A stretch of DNA of 5,564 bases. Source: an uncultured bacterium. Lineage in GTDB: Bacteria > Cyanobacteriota > Vampirovibrionia > Gastranaerophilales > Gastranaerophilaceae. Positions within the stretch are counted from its first letter, which is position 1, and each line of letters opens with the position of its first letter. The translations under genes and the position numbers were made by a program. Of this stretch, positions 1 to 5,482 are shown in pieces. The DNA lies in the NCBI GenBank assembly GCA_949299435.1, contig CASGAK010000102.1, forward strand, positions 1-5,564. Reading direction: 5' to 3'. Under the pieces are notes generated by a model, which made no database searches, was not told the DNA's origin, and worked only from the letters and a program-made list of their open reading frames with translations.

Positions 1-1142
1 GCTGACATTCCTTCTTTATAGCCTTTTGCCTGCGAAATATACATTGCCTGCTCAGCCAAGACAAGTAATTTTTCCTGGTTTTCGGTACAATCAGGATAAG
101 TTGAGATACCTACTGCAACTTTTACAGGCCCGACATCATCTACAAAACAGCAAGATAGGGTATATGTGATATATTCTGCCAAATACTTAGCATCTGCTGT
201 GTTTGTGTCCGGAAGAATTATTGCAATTTCATCTCCACCATAGCGTCCTGCTTTGTCATTATTTCTTATATTTTGTTTTACTTTATCTGCCAAAAGTCTT
301 ATTACTTCATCACCTTTTGCATGACCGAGCTCTCTGTTAATTTTTGAGATATTGTTTACGTCCATCATAATGATTGAAAGATGTGTTTTGTTATCTTTCG
401 CTCTTTGCAATTCTGAGGTCAACACTTCTTGGAAACCTCTATGATTATATAAAGAAGTCAGGGTATCTGTATTATCATATTTATTCGCTTTTTCCTGTAA
501 TGTAATGTTATGAATAAACATTGCTGCATAATTAGAGATAAATGATAATACCGAAGCCTCAGCTTCGGTTGCGTCCATACCGATTACCATTACTCCTATA
601 CATTGATTAACTGAAATTAAAGGTAATATAAATGATGATGACTCTTGAAGATATGGAATGTTGAGGAATTTATTATCTTCTCTTTTAATTATTGACGATG
701 CTCTGAAACTTTCCACTACAGGGTTAAATTCATCTGACATAAATATTTTTGATGAATATGTACTGCCAAATTTATTTTGAAGTTTTAGATTTATACAATT
801 TGACTTTTCATGAAACAGCCCAAATGCAGTATACAGACAATTTAACCGCTCTGTAAAGACATCATGAAATGCCATAAACATATCTGAAGATGTTTTTTTT
901 CCCTTTAATGCAGAATTTAGCATGGTAATAAATTCAACTAAATCTGATGTCTTTTTAGATACAGTATTGCTTACATAGCCACTGTATAATCTGTTATTTG
1001 TCTTTTGTGCGTTAAAATTGTTAATACGTGCAACTATTCCACTATCAGCAATAGGATTCGACACCCTATTACTTAAAGGGTTTGATATATTAGGCTTGTC
1101 TGCCTTTAAGTTGTCTTTATTAACCTGCTTACTTTTTTCCAT
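1..1142 (-). CDS. GAF-GGDEF domain protein, probable diguanylate cyclase (C-terminus cut by window edge)
   Basis: Reading from ATG at 1142, 380 codons are open to the left edge with no stop, so the gene is partial. An in-frame TAG lies 9 bases upstream, so this is the first possible ATG; an AGAAGG sits close before it (only about 2 bases of spacing). Residues 1-60 are polar, Asn/Lys-rich and probably disordered. Residues about 65-215 look like a GAF-type sensor fold, and about 222-378 form a GGDEF domain. Visible landmarks are DTLTSLYN (226-233), D261, N269 and D278 at the spacing of the PleD metal- and guanine-binding residues, the signature GGDEI (302-306), and an inhibitory-site RxxD (R293-D296) exactly five residues before it. 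No signal peptide or membrane segment is seen, so it should be cytoplasmic. The family makes cyclic di-GMP from two GTP. Oddities are GGDEI instead of GGDEF, and Q371 and Y375 where the usual AKxxGRN tail has basic residues, so activity is likely but not certain. The ligand of the GAF domain is unknown. Confidence 0.9.
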   Translation of the reverse strand, partial: MEKSKQVNKDNLKADKPNISNPLSNRVSNPIADSGIVARINNFNAQKTNNRLYSGYVSNTVSKKTSDLVEFITMLNSALKGKKTSSDMFMAFHDVFTERLNCLYTAFGLFHEKSNCINLKLQNKFGSTYSSKIFMSDEFNPVVESFRASSIIKREDNKFLNIPYLQESSSFILPLISVNQCIGVMVIGMDATEAEASVLSFISNYAAMFIHNITLQEKANKYDNTDTLTSLYNHRGFQEVLTSELQRAKDNKTHLSIIMMDVNNISKINRELGHAKGDEVIRLLADKVKQNIRNNDKAGRYGGDEIAIILPDTNTADAKYLAEYITYTLSCCFVDDVGPVKVAVGISTYPDCTENQEKLLVLAEQAMYISQAKGYKEGMS

Positions 1143-1228
1143 GACCTTCTACAATTTGTTGTTATTTTTAAAACTACTGATTATTATTTATTGCTTTATT
1201 ATTTATATATGTTAACATTCCTTAAAAT

Positions 1229-1256
1229 ATTGTACTAAAATCCAAACTAAATACAA
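1229..1256 (-). promoter_or_regulatory. Candidate proximal promoter of the GGDEF gene
   Basis: On the minus strand TTGTAT (1256-1251) is followed after 16 bases by TACAAT (1234-1229), a five-of-six match to the -10 consensus. Transcription would begin near 1222, giving a leader of about 80 bases before the ATG at 1142. The -35 match is weak and the region is AT-rich, so a chance match is possible. Confidence 0.35.
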
Positions 1257-1387
1257 TACCCCATTTAGATGGCTCTAATAAATGATTACAACTATCTATA
1301 ACATAATCATAAAAATGAAAAGTTTAATAAAAATCCTTTCTTAAAAAACTATCTTAAAACTTATTTAAAAATTCCTACTACACTAGT

Positions 1388-1416
1388 AGTATAACAAATA
1401 TATTAAGGTTTGTCAA
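1388..1416 (-). promoter_or_regulatory. Strong sigma70-type promoter reading toward the GGDEF gene
   Basis: On the minus strand a perfect TTGACA (1416-1411) is followed after exactly 17 bases by TATACT (1393-1388), and TGT directly before the -10 gives an extended -10 element. Predicted start is near 1381, giving a leader of about 240 bases to the GGDEF ATG. An inverted repeat, CTACT-N5-AGTAG (1375-1389), overlaps the end of the -10 and the start site and could be an operator. No other minus-strand gene lies between, so it either drives the GGDEF gene or a short leader RNA. Confidence 0.75.
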
Positions 1417-1434
1417 TTGTTCAGAATTTTATAA

Positions 1435-1463
1435 TTGAATTTTTTTCAAATCCATGCTATCAT
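1435..1463 (+). promoter_or_regulatory. Sigma70-type promoter for the plus-strand RNA
   Basis: TTGAAT (1435-1440) is followed after 17 bases by TATCAT (1458-1463), with TGC immediately before it as an extended -10. Predicted start is near 1470, just upstream of the structured RNA candidate. The -35 box lies 18 bases from the -35 box of the leftward promoter, so the two promoters stand back to back. Confidence 0.6.
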
Positions 1464-1469
1464 TTACTT

Positions 1470-1650
1470 ACTTCTGTAGGAAGTTTATCTTTTTGGAGTG
1501 CAGAAGCTAAGGGTTTCTTATTTATATTCGAAAAAGACATAACAAGGTTAAAAATTGTACAATGATTTTTCTAAACCTCTTATGCCTGATTTTGTAATAG
1601 TTGCACACTGATGCAAAATCAAGACACTCCATCAAAAAAAGATTTTTTGA
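1470..1650 (+). ncRNA. Structured non-coding RNA candidate with 6S RNA-like architecture
   Basis: There is no convincing reading frame here, but long complementary segments are present. (a) A closing stem pairs 1487-1494 with 1636-1643 (8 perfect pairs) and GGAGTG 1495-1500 with CACTCC 1625-1630, separated by a five-base bulge on the 3' side. (b) A long terminal stem is built from CATAA 1538-1542 with TTATG 1580-1584, AGGTT 1545-1549 with AACCT 1574-1578, and AAAAAT 1550-1555 with ATTTTT 1565-1570, closed by a loop containing TTGTACAA. (c) A hairpin pairs TGATTTTG 1587-1594 with CAAAATCA 1614-1621. The 5' strand of the central loop (1501-1537) is mostly unpaired. A closing stem, an open central region with a 3'-side hairpin, a terminal stem and about 180 bases of length match the layout of 6S RNA, which binds RNA polymerase. 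This is inference from shape, not sequence homology. The 5' end follows from the promoter at 1435-1463. The 3' end is uncertain: it could lie near 1650 or run to the terminator at 1740. Confidence 0.45.
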
Positions 1651-1651
1651 T
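1631..1651 (+). repeat. AT-rich perfect hairpin at the 3' side of the RNA candidate
   Basis: ATCAAAAAA (1631-1639) and TTTTTTGAT (1643-1651) are perfect reverse complements around an AGA loop. It competes with the closing stem of the RNA candidate, which uses 1636-1643. It might mark a 3' end or a structural switch. With almost no G or C in the stem it is not a convincing terminator by itself. Confidence 0.45.
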
Positions 1652-1713
1652 TTACATAAATAAAATAATAAATTTTTAATATACATTTACTTGATGTTAA
1701 TATATAACTATCT

Positions 1714-1740
1714 GCGGTTTTTATAACCGCTTTTTATTTT
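1714..1740 (+). terminator. Rho-independent terminator, plus strand
   Basis: GCGGTT (1714-1719) pairs with AACCGC (1725-1730) around a five-base loop, followed directly by TTTTTATTTT. There is no T tract on the other strand, so it works only for plus-strand transcription. No plus-strand coding gene precedes it in the gap, which supports a non-coding transcript starting from the promoter at 1435-1463. Confidence 0.8.
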
Positions 1741-1770
1741 GCAAAATTAAAATTTGCCTCTAATTAATTT

Positions 1771-1804
1771 TTCGAAAATAAAAAGGTGGAAATTCCGCCT
1801 TTTT
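1771..1804 (-). terminator. Terminator of the glycosyltransferase gene, possibly bidirectional
   Basis: AAAAAGGTGG (1780-1789) and CCGCCTTTTT (1795-1804) form a hairpin starting four bases after the glycosyltransferase stop codon. Read on the minus strand the 3' arm runs into TTTTTATTTT, a normal U tract, with one C-A mismatch in the stem. Read on the plus strand that position is a T-G wobble and the stem ends in five Ts, so it could also back up the terminator at 1714-1740. Confidence 0.75.
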
Positions 1805-1808
1805 AAAT

Positions 1809-3524
1809 TTATCTTCCTTTTATTAAAGAATATTTTCTACCTTTTTCAACTACAGTGACCTTTTGTTGCTGTCTTAATATCCTCAAATCATCATTTCTGA
1901 CAATTATACGCATTTTATCATCAGCGAGCAGCTCATCTACCATATCATAGTCGTCCCCTACATAAAATCCGACTTCATTTTCATAGTAATAATAAATTGA
2001 AAATCTTCTGCTGAATCCGACAGTCGCAAGTTTATGTCCGTTAATTTTTGCATCTTTTGCCATTTTCATAAGATCATTTTGACCAAATCTGTAGTCCATT
2101 TCGAAAAACAGTTTGTAGCCCCAGCCCGATAAAATTGCCATAAATACTATGTATGATAGAAACAATGCTACTCTATTCTTTTTGTATAAAATAATAAATG
2201 TAGCAATCCCCATAACAAGGACCAAAATGATACAAAACCATTTCACAACAAGAAAATCTTCATGGATTTGGGCAGGTAGTACAAACTTTTCAAACATCGT
2301 CGCAATCCCTGCTATCAGACAGGCACCGCCAAAAATCCCCGCTGATATATTTATTGACTTTTCATACCTGCCTTTTTCAATATAATTTTTCCATACAAAA
2401 CCTAAAATTATGGCTGAAAAAGGATATATAGGTAAGATATATGTAATAAGTTTTGTGCTGGATACTGAAAAGAAAAGCATAATAAACAAAAATGCTATCC
2501 AGCTAAAAAGATGTAATTTCTCAGCAACTGATAACTTTTCAAAATCAAAATTGATGAATGGATTTAACAATTTTACTTTTTGAGCAAAACCATTTAGTTG
2601 TTTTTGCTGATTAACAAAAGAAATTATTTTATCTCTGACTTTACAAAAAGCTGCAGCCATTGCAGAAAATGTCCAAGGTAAAATTCCCCACAAAAATGTC
2701 AAAAACATAAATATAAATGGCTGATCTCGTCCGACTTCTTCTGAATTTACAAACCTTTGAAGATGATGTTTTACTATATATTCATCAAAAAATCTCGGAT
2801 CATGCATTTTCAACATAATTGCATGCCAGGGAATTGTTATTATAAAAAACAACAAAAAACCGATTAAAAAATATTGCGGTCTAAAGATTTCCTTAAATCT
2901 TCTGCTTATAATTGACACAAAAAACATAGTGCCAAATGGTACTACAAATCCTGGGATTCCTTTTGCCATAACAGCTAAACCTGAAAATATATAAAACAGC
3001 CACCAAAAATATTTTTTGTTTTCTTCCTTACAAAAATAAGTCATAAATCCAAATATAATTGAAAAAGCTGTACAAGTAGCCAGCACTATATCCAAAATTG
3101 CAAACTTGGCAAGAATTACAAATTCCATACTTGTCGCAAGAATTAAAGCTGAAATTGCTCCAAAATTTCTCGATACAAGTTTTTTTCCGGTAAAATACAA
3201 AAGGAAACAAGTTAACATACCATACAATGCAACCGGAAAACGTGCAGTAAACTCATTTACCTTCCCAAAAATTGCAAATGAAATACACTCACCCCAAAAA
3301 TAAAGCGGAGGCTTTTCAAAAAAGTAATCCCCGTTTAAATAAAGTGATAAAAAATCTTTGCTGTGAAACATTTCCCTCGCAATTGCGACATATCTTGTTT
3401 CATCAACGTCCATAAGAGGATAATTCCCGATATTATGGAAAAATATAAAATAAAATGCTGCTAACAATCCTACTATCGTAGAAATTTCGGGGTGTTTTTT
3501 TACCAATTCGATTATTTTTTGCAT
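1809..3524 (-). CDS. ArnT/PMT-like membrane glycosyltransferase (GT-C fold, PMT_2 family)
   Basis: The 571-residue protein is an integral membrane protein with a GT-C fold. Such enzymes move a sugar from a polyprenyl-phosphate carrier to a lipid, glycan or protein on the outer face of the cytoplasmic membrane. After a first membrane segment (about 15-30) comes DVDETRY (39-45), the acidic first-loop motif of the family, then NGDYFFEKPPLYFW (64-77), very close to the ArnT loop sequence. LDIVLA (144-149), KGIPGFVVP (188-196), HHLQRF (253-258) and SSTKLITYILPIYP (354-367) also follow ArnT order. Further hydrophobic segments run to about 465, and a soluble tail covers about 475-571. Length is near the family norm. 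The stretch 295-337 is a long polar loop. The start is set by AGGGAGAG seven bases upstream. The acceptor and sugar cannot be told from sequence: ArnT itself adds aminoarabinose to lipid A, but no arn or lipopolysaccharide gene is present here to support that role. Confidence 0.9.
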   Translation of the reverse strand: MQKIIELVKKHPEISTIVGLLAAFYFIFFHNIGNYPLMDVDETRYVAIAREMFHSKDFLSLYLNGDYFFEKPPLYFWGECISFAIFGKVNEFTARFPVALYGMLTCFLLYFTGKKLVSRNFGAISALILATSMEFVILAKFAILDIVLATCTAFSIIFGFMTYFCKEENKKYFWWLFYIFSGLAVMAKGIPGFVVPFGTMFFVSIISRRFKEIFRPQYFLIGFLLFFIITIPWHAIMLKMHDPRFFDEYIVKHHLQRFVNSEEVGRDQPFIFMFLTFLWGILPWTFSAMAAAFCKVRDKIISFVNQQKQLNGFAQKVKLLNPFINFDFEKLSVAEKLHLFSWIAFLFIMLFFSVSSTKLITYILPIYPFSAIILGFVWKNYIEKGRYEKSINISAGIFGGACLIAGIATMFEKFVLPAQIHEDFLVVKWFCIILVLVMGIATFIILYKKNRVALFLSYIVFMAILSGWGYKLFFEMDYRFGQNDLMKMAKDAKINGHKLATVGFSRRFSIYYYYENEVGFYVGDDYDMVDELLADDKMRIIVRNDDLRILRQQQKVTVVEKGRKYSLIKGR

Positions 3525-3529
3525 AATTT

Positions 3530-3537
3530 CTCTCCCT
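3530..3537 (-). promoter_or_regulatory. Ribosome binding site of the glycosyltransferase gene
   Basis: AGGGAGAG on the minus strand lies about seven bases before the ATG at 3524 and fixes that start. It is much stronger than anything seen before the 64-residue gene or the XRE gene. Confidence 0.75.
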
Positions 3538-3550
3538 AATCATCAGGAAA

Positions 3551-3579
3551 AGTATATCACAAATATAAATCTGAGTTAC
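3551..3579 (-). promoter_or_regulatory. Extended -10 promoter of the glycosyltransferase gene
   Basis: TATACT (3556-3551) is preceded by TGA, an extended -10, with a weak GTAACT (3579-3574) 17 bases upstream. Transcription would start near 3544, about 20 bases before the ATG and downstream of the neighbouring small gene. The glycosyltransferase therefore need not depend on read-through from that gene, though the 58-base gap has no terminator and read-through remains possible. Confidence 0.5.
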
Positions 3580-3582
3580 TTT

Positions 3583-3777
3583 TTAGGTTTCATCAGAAAC
3601 ATTAGCAGAAATTTTGCTAAACTGGATTGATTTTTCTGAAATAATTTTCGTTAATGCAGAAATATTATAATAATCTTTTACGCCCCTAATCAAATAAGAT
3701 ACATACTCATTTAAAATCTCTGTCAGATTGGTGATTTCCAAAACTAAGTCAATAAAATTTTCATTTTTCTCTTTCAT
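3583..3777 (-). CDS. Small protein of unknown function (64 residues), divergent from the XRE gene
   Basis: I do not recognise this protein. It is short, begins with a charged MKEKNEN stretch, and has alternating hydrophobic and polar residues suggesting two or three helices (about 7-31 and 38-57). There is no signal peptide, no clear membrane segment and no cysteine or histidine. No Shine-Dalgarno sequence is visible, but there is only one possible ATG and an excellent promoter (TTGACA, 17 bases, TAAACT) places the start of transcription about 24 bases upstream. The regulator gene opposite, with a shared palindrome between them, suggests the XRE protein controls it. The glycosyltransferase follows after 58 bases on the same strand. 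The promoter context is the main argument that it is a real gene. A partner or antagonist of the regulator is possible but not shown. Confidence 0.6.
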   Translation of the reverse strand: MKEKNENFIDLVLEITNLTEILNEYVSYLIRGVKDYYNISALTKIISEKSIQFSKISANVSDET

Positions 3778-3787
3778 ATTTAGTACT

Positions 3788-3824
3788 GTTTACTATACAT
3801 ATTGTATAGTTTACTTTGTTTACT
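3788..3824 (+). repeat. Three direct GTTTACT repeats in the divergent control region
   Basis: GTTTACT occurs at 3788-3794, 3809-3815 and 3818-3824. The first two starts are 21 bases apart, two turns of the helix, and they overlap the two ends of the palindrome at 3792-3810. An inverted longer copy, AGTAAACTAT (3863-3872), lies inside the start of the XRE gene and is the exact reverse complement of 3806-3815. This looks like a cluster of binding sites for one regulator. Confidence 0.5.
3792..3810. promoter_or_regulatory. Perfect 19-bp palindrome, probable operator of the XRE regulator
   Basis: ACTATACA (3792-3799) and TGTATAGT (3803-3810) are perfect reverse complements around TAT. Size and symmetry fit a site for a dimeric helix-turn-helix protein. 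It overlaps the -10 box and predicted start site of the promoter for the 64-residue gene and lies just upstream of the XRE gene, the classic position for repression and self-control. No U tract follows it on either strand, so it is not a terminator. Confidence 0.65.
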
Positions 3825-3836
3825 TAATTTTGTCAA
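3808..3836 (-). promoter_or_regulatory. Sigma70-type promoter of the 64-residue gene
   Basis: On the minus strand a perfect TTGACA (3836-3831) is followed after 17 bases by TAAACT (3813-3808), a four-of-six -10 match. The predicted start is near 3801, inside the palindrome, so a protein bound there would block it. Confidence 0.6.
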
Positions 3837-3845
3837 TATTATAGA
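3816..3845 (+). promoter_or_regulatory. Weak candidate promoter of the XRE gene
   Basis: TTGTTT (3816-3821), an 18-base spacer and TATAGA (3840-3845) are a moderate match. Transcription would begin near 3852, leaving almost no leader before ATG 3857 but about 44 bases before the alternative ATG at 3896. It overlaps the opposing promoter for the 64-residue gene, so polymerases would compete. Confidence 0.3.
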
Positions 3846-3856
3846 ATTAGTTGATT

Positions 3857-4084
3857 ATGAAGAGTAAACTATGCAAAACAGCTGCTAAAGTAGGCATGAA
3901 TATTAAACTTGAAAGAATTAAAAAACATATAACACAAAACCATTTAGCAGAGCTTTCAAATTTAAGCAGAAGTGCAATGAGTGCAATAGAAAACGGTTAC
4001 AGCTCACCTACTGTCGATACAGTTGATGCTATTGCAAAAGCACTTGGAGTAAAATTACATAAACTGTTTATTTTTAACGATTAA
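3857..4084 (+). CDS. XRE/Cro-type helix-turn-helix transcriptional regulator
   Basis: The 75-residue protein is little more than a Cro/C1-type DNA-binding domain. Residues 12-72 follow the family pattern: VGMNIKLERIK, then ITQNHLAELSNLSRSAMSAIENG (25-47, containing the recognition helix), SSPTVDTVDAIAKALGV (49-65) and the ending KLHKLF. There is no ligand-binding or oligomerisation extension, so it probably binds DNA as a dimer through this domain. The start is uncertain: TTG 3851 directly follows a stop, ATG 3857 has no clear ribosome binding site, and ATG 3896 would still give a 62-residue protein with the whole domain. It is divergent from the 64-residue gene with a perfect palindrome between them, which suggests it regulates that gene and itself. 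The same families occur as phage repressors and toxin-antitoxin regulators, but no toxin or phage gene is next to it. Its stop overlaps the dnaB stop. Confidence 0.85.
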   Translation: MKSKLCKTAAKVGMNIKLERIKKHITQNHLAELSNLSRSAMSAIENGYSSPTVDTVDAIAKALGVKLHKLFIFND

Positions 4085-5475
4085 AAAGCATCTGTTTTTA
4101 TCGGATTTTTGAATTTGGTAATATTTCCTTGGAAAAGAAGTTTTACAGTACCCACAGGTCCGTTTCTGTGTTTTGCGATAATAATTTCAGACTCACCTTT
4201 ATTAGCCGCTTTCAAAGCCTCGTCCTCTTCACCTTCGCCTTTTCTGTAATACTCATCACGATAAATGAACATAACAATATCAGCGTCTTGTTCTATCGCA
4301 CCTGATTCACGCAAATCTGATAACATCGGACGTTTATCCGTTCTGGATTCTACCGCACGGGAAAGCTGTGAAAGTGCAATTACAGGCACGTCCAGTTCAC
4401 GAGCAAGGGTTTTCAGACCTCTTGAAATCGCCGAAATTTGTTGCATACGATCTTCTCTGCCTGAGCTTTCCATCAATTGCAGATAGTCAATTACAACAAG
4501 TCCGAGATTTTTTTCTTCCATTTTCAATCTTCTGCATTTTGCTCTCACATCGGTCAAAGTACAACCTGATGTATCATCAATGTATATCGGTGCCTGAGCA
4601 AAAGAATTCATGGCATCTGCAAGTTTTTCCCAATCCTTACTTTGCATATGACCTGTTTTTAATCTTTGAGTATCCACCTCAGCCTCAGAGCATAGCATAC
4701 GTTGTACTAATTGCTCCTTTGACATTTCAAGTGAGAAAATCGCTACAGGAGTCTTAGCTTTAATCGCAACATTTTGAGCAATGTTGAGAGCAAAAGCGGT
4801 TTTTCCCATAGAAGGACGTGCTGCAAGAATAATTAAATCCGACTTCTGTAATCCGCTGGTCATAGTGTCTAATTCATAAAAACTTGTCGGAACCCCTATC
4901 AATTCATCTTTGTGCTCATACCTGTATTCAATCTTTTCATAAGTATTCAAGACCAAATCTTTTACATGCACAAGGTCTGTTGTAGCCTTTTTTGATGCAA
5001 TATCAAATATCAGCTTTTCTGCCTGATCAAGCGACTGGTCAATAGGATTGACATCGTATCCAAAAGATACTATTTCGCTGCCGGCATTTATCAAAGCCCT
5101 TTTTATTGCTTTTTCCTGAATTATCTTCGCATAATACTCAATATTCGCCGTACTGATTGCATTTAAAGCCAAATCATTTATAAAAGGACGACCACCGACA
5201 GCTTCCAATTTTGAACTGTAATCAAGCACGTTAGAAACAGATACGATATCTATCCTTTCATTGGAATTAAACAACTGCAGCATAGCCTCATAGACATATC
5301 TGTGCGCAGGTTTATAAAAACTCTCAGGCTTTAGACCTTCTACAACCTTTGTAATTACGACAGGATTGACTAAAATTGCACCTAATACAGCCTCTTCCGC
5401 TTCGGTATTCTGCGGAATCAAGTGTAAATCTTTATTATTTGTATCTTTCGGATTTTTTTCCTTAGTCAATGCCAT
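4081..5475 (-). CDS. dnaB: Replicative DNA helicase DnaB
   Basis: This is the hexameric, ATP-driven helicase that unwinds DNA at the replication fork and recruits primase. With the start chosen here it has 464 residues, normal for the family. The N-terminal domain covers about 20-125, beginning IPQNTEAEEAVLGAIL. The RecA-like C-terminal domain starts near GVPTSFYELD (194-203). Walker A is ARPSMGKT (219-226), LEMSKEQL follows at 249-256, and Walker B is LVVIDYLQL (326-334). SQLSRAVE (369-376) and the conserved LSDLRESGAIEQDAD (385-399) come next, and AKHRNGPVG (434-442) carries the arginine-finger region. No intein interrupts the gene. An upstream ATG at 5499 would add eight residues, but GGGAGG lies seven bases before ATG 5475, which is therefore preferred. 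The usual neighbour rplI would lie outside the window if present. The stop shares TTAA with the stop of the convergent XRE gene. Confidence 0.97.
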   Translation of the reverse strand: MALTKEKNPKDTNNKDLHLIPQNTEAEEAVLGAILVNPVVITKVVEGLKPESFYKPAHRYVYEAMLQLFNSNERIDIVSVSNVLDYSSKLEAVGGRPFINDLALNAISTANIEYYAKIIQEKAIKRALINAGSEIVSFGYDVNPIDQSLDQAEKLIFDIASKKATTDLVHVKDLVLNTYEKIEYRYEHKDELIGVPTSFYELDTMTSGLQKSDLIILAARPSMGKTAFALNIAQNVAIKAKTPVAIFSLEMSKEQLVQRMLCSEAEVDTQRLKTGHMQSKDWEKLADAMNSFAQAPIYIDDTSGCTLTDVRAKCRRLKMEEKNLGLVVIDYLQLMESSGREDRMQQISAISRGLKTLARELDVPVIALSQLSRAVESRTDKRPMLSDLRESGAIEQDADIVMFIYRDEYYRKGEGEEDEALKAANKGESEIIIAKHRNGPVGTVKLLFQGNITKFKNPIKTDAF

Positions 5476-5482
5476 GCCTTTT

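Noticed and set aside
893..900. Run of eight A on the coding strand of the GGDEF gene as a phase-variation or frameshift site
   Set aside because: The frame is intact across it, and such runs are expected in an AT-rich genome. There is no alternative frame that would give a meaningful product.
1018..1215. Plus-strand frame of 65 codons
   Set aside because: It lies opposite the start of the GGDEF gene and runs into AT-rich non-coding sequence. The Leu/Ile/Phe-rich translation is typical of antisense AT-rich DNA, and no ribosome binding site is seen.
1470..1740. tmRNA, RNase P RNA, SRP RNA or a known riboswitch as the identity of the RNA candidate
   Set aside because: There is no tRNA-like end with T-loop and CCA, no RNase P core motif, no SRP GGAAG/AGCA helix 8 pattern, and no downstream plus-strand gene that a riboswitch could control.
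1741..1757. GCAAA / TTTGC inverted repeat between the two terminators
   Set aside because: The five-base arms are AT-rich with a seven-base spacer. It is too weak to call in this composition.
2149..2385. Plus-strand frame opposite the glycosyltransferase gene
   Set aside because: It is fully antisense to a clear conserved gene and shows no domain or ribosome binding site. The same holds for 3106-3303 on plus, and for 3028-3210, which is an alternative minus-strand frame inside the same gene.
3602..3620. TTAGCA / TGCTAA hairpin near the end of the 64-residue gene as a terminator
   Set aside because: It lies inside the coding region, has few G-C pairs and is not followed by a U tract on the minus strand.
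4368..4757. Plus-strand frame of 129 codons opposite dnaB, with another at 4265-4486
   Set aside because: Both are antisense to the most conserved part of dnaB, including the Walker B region, and their translations resemble no protein family.
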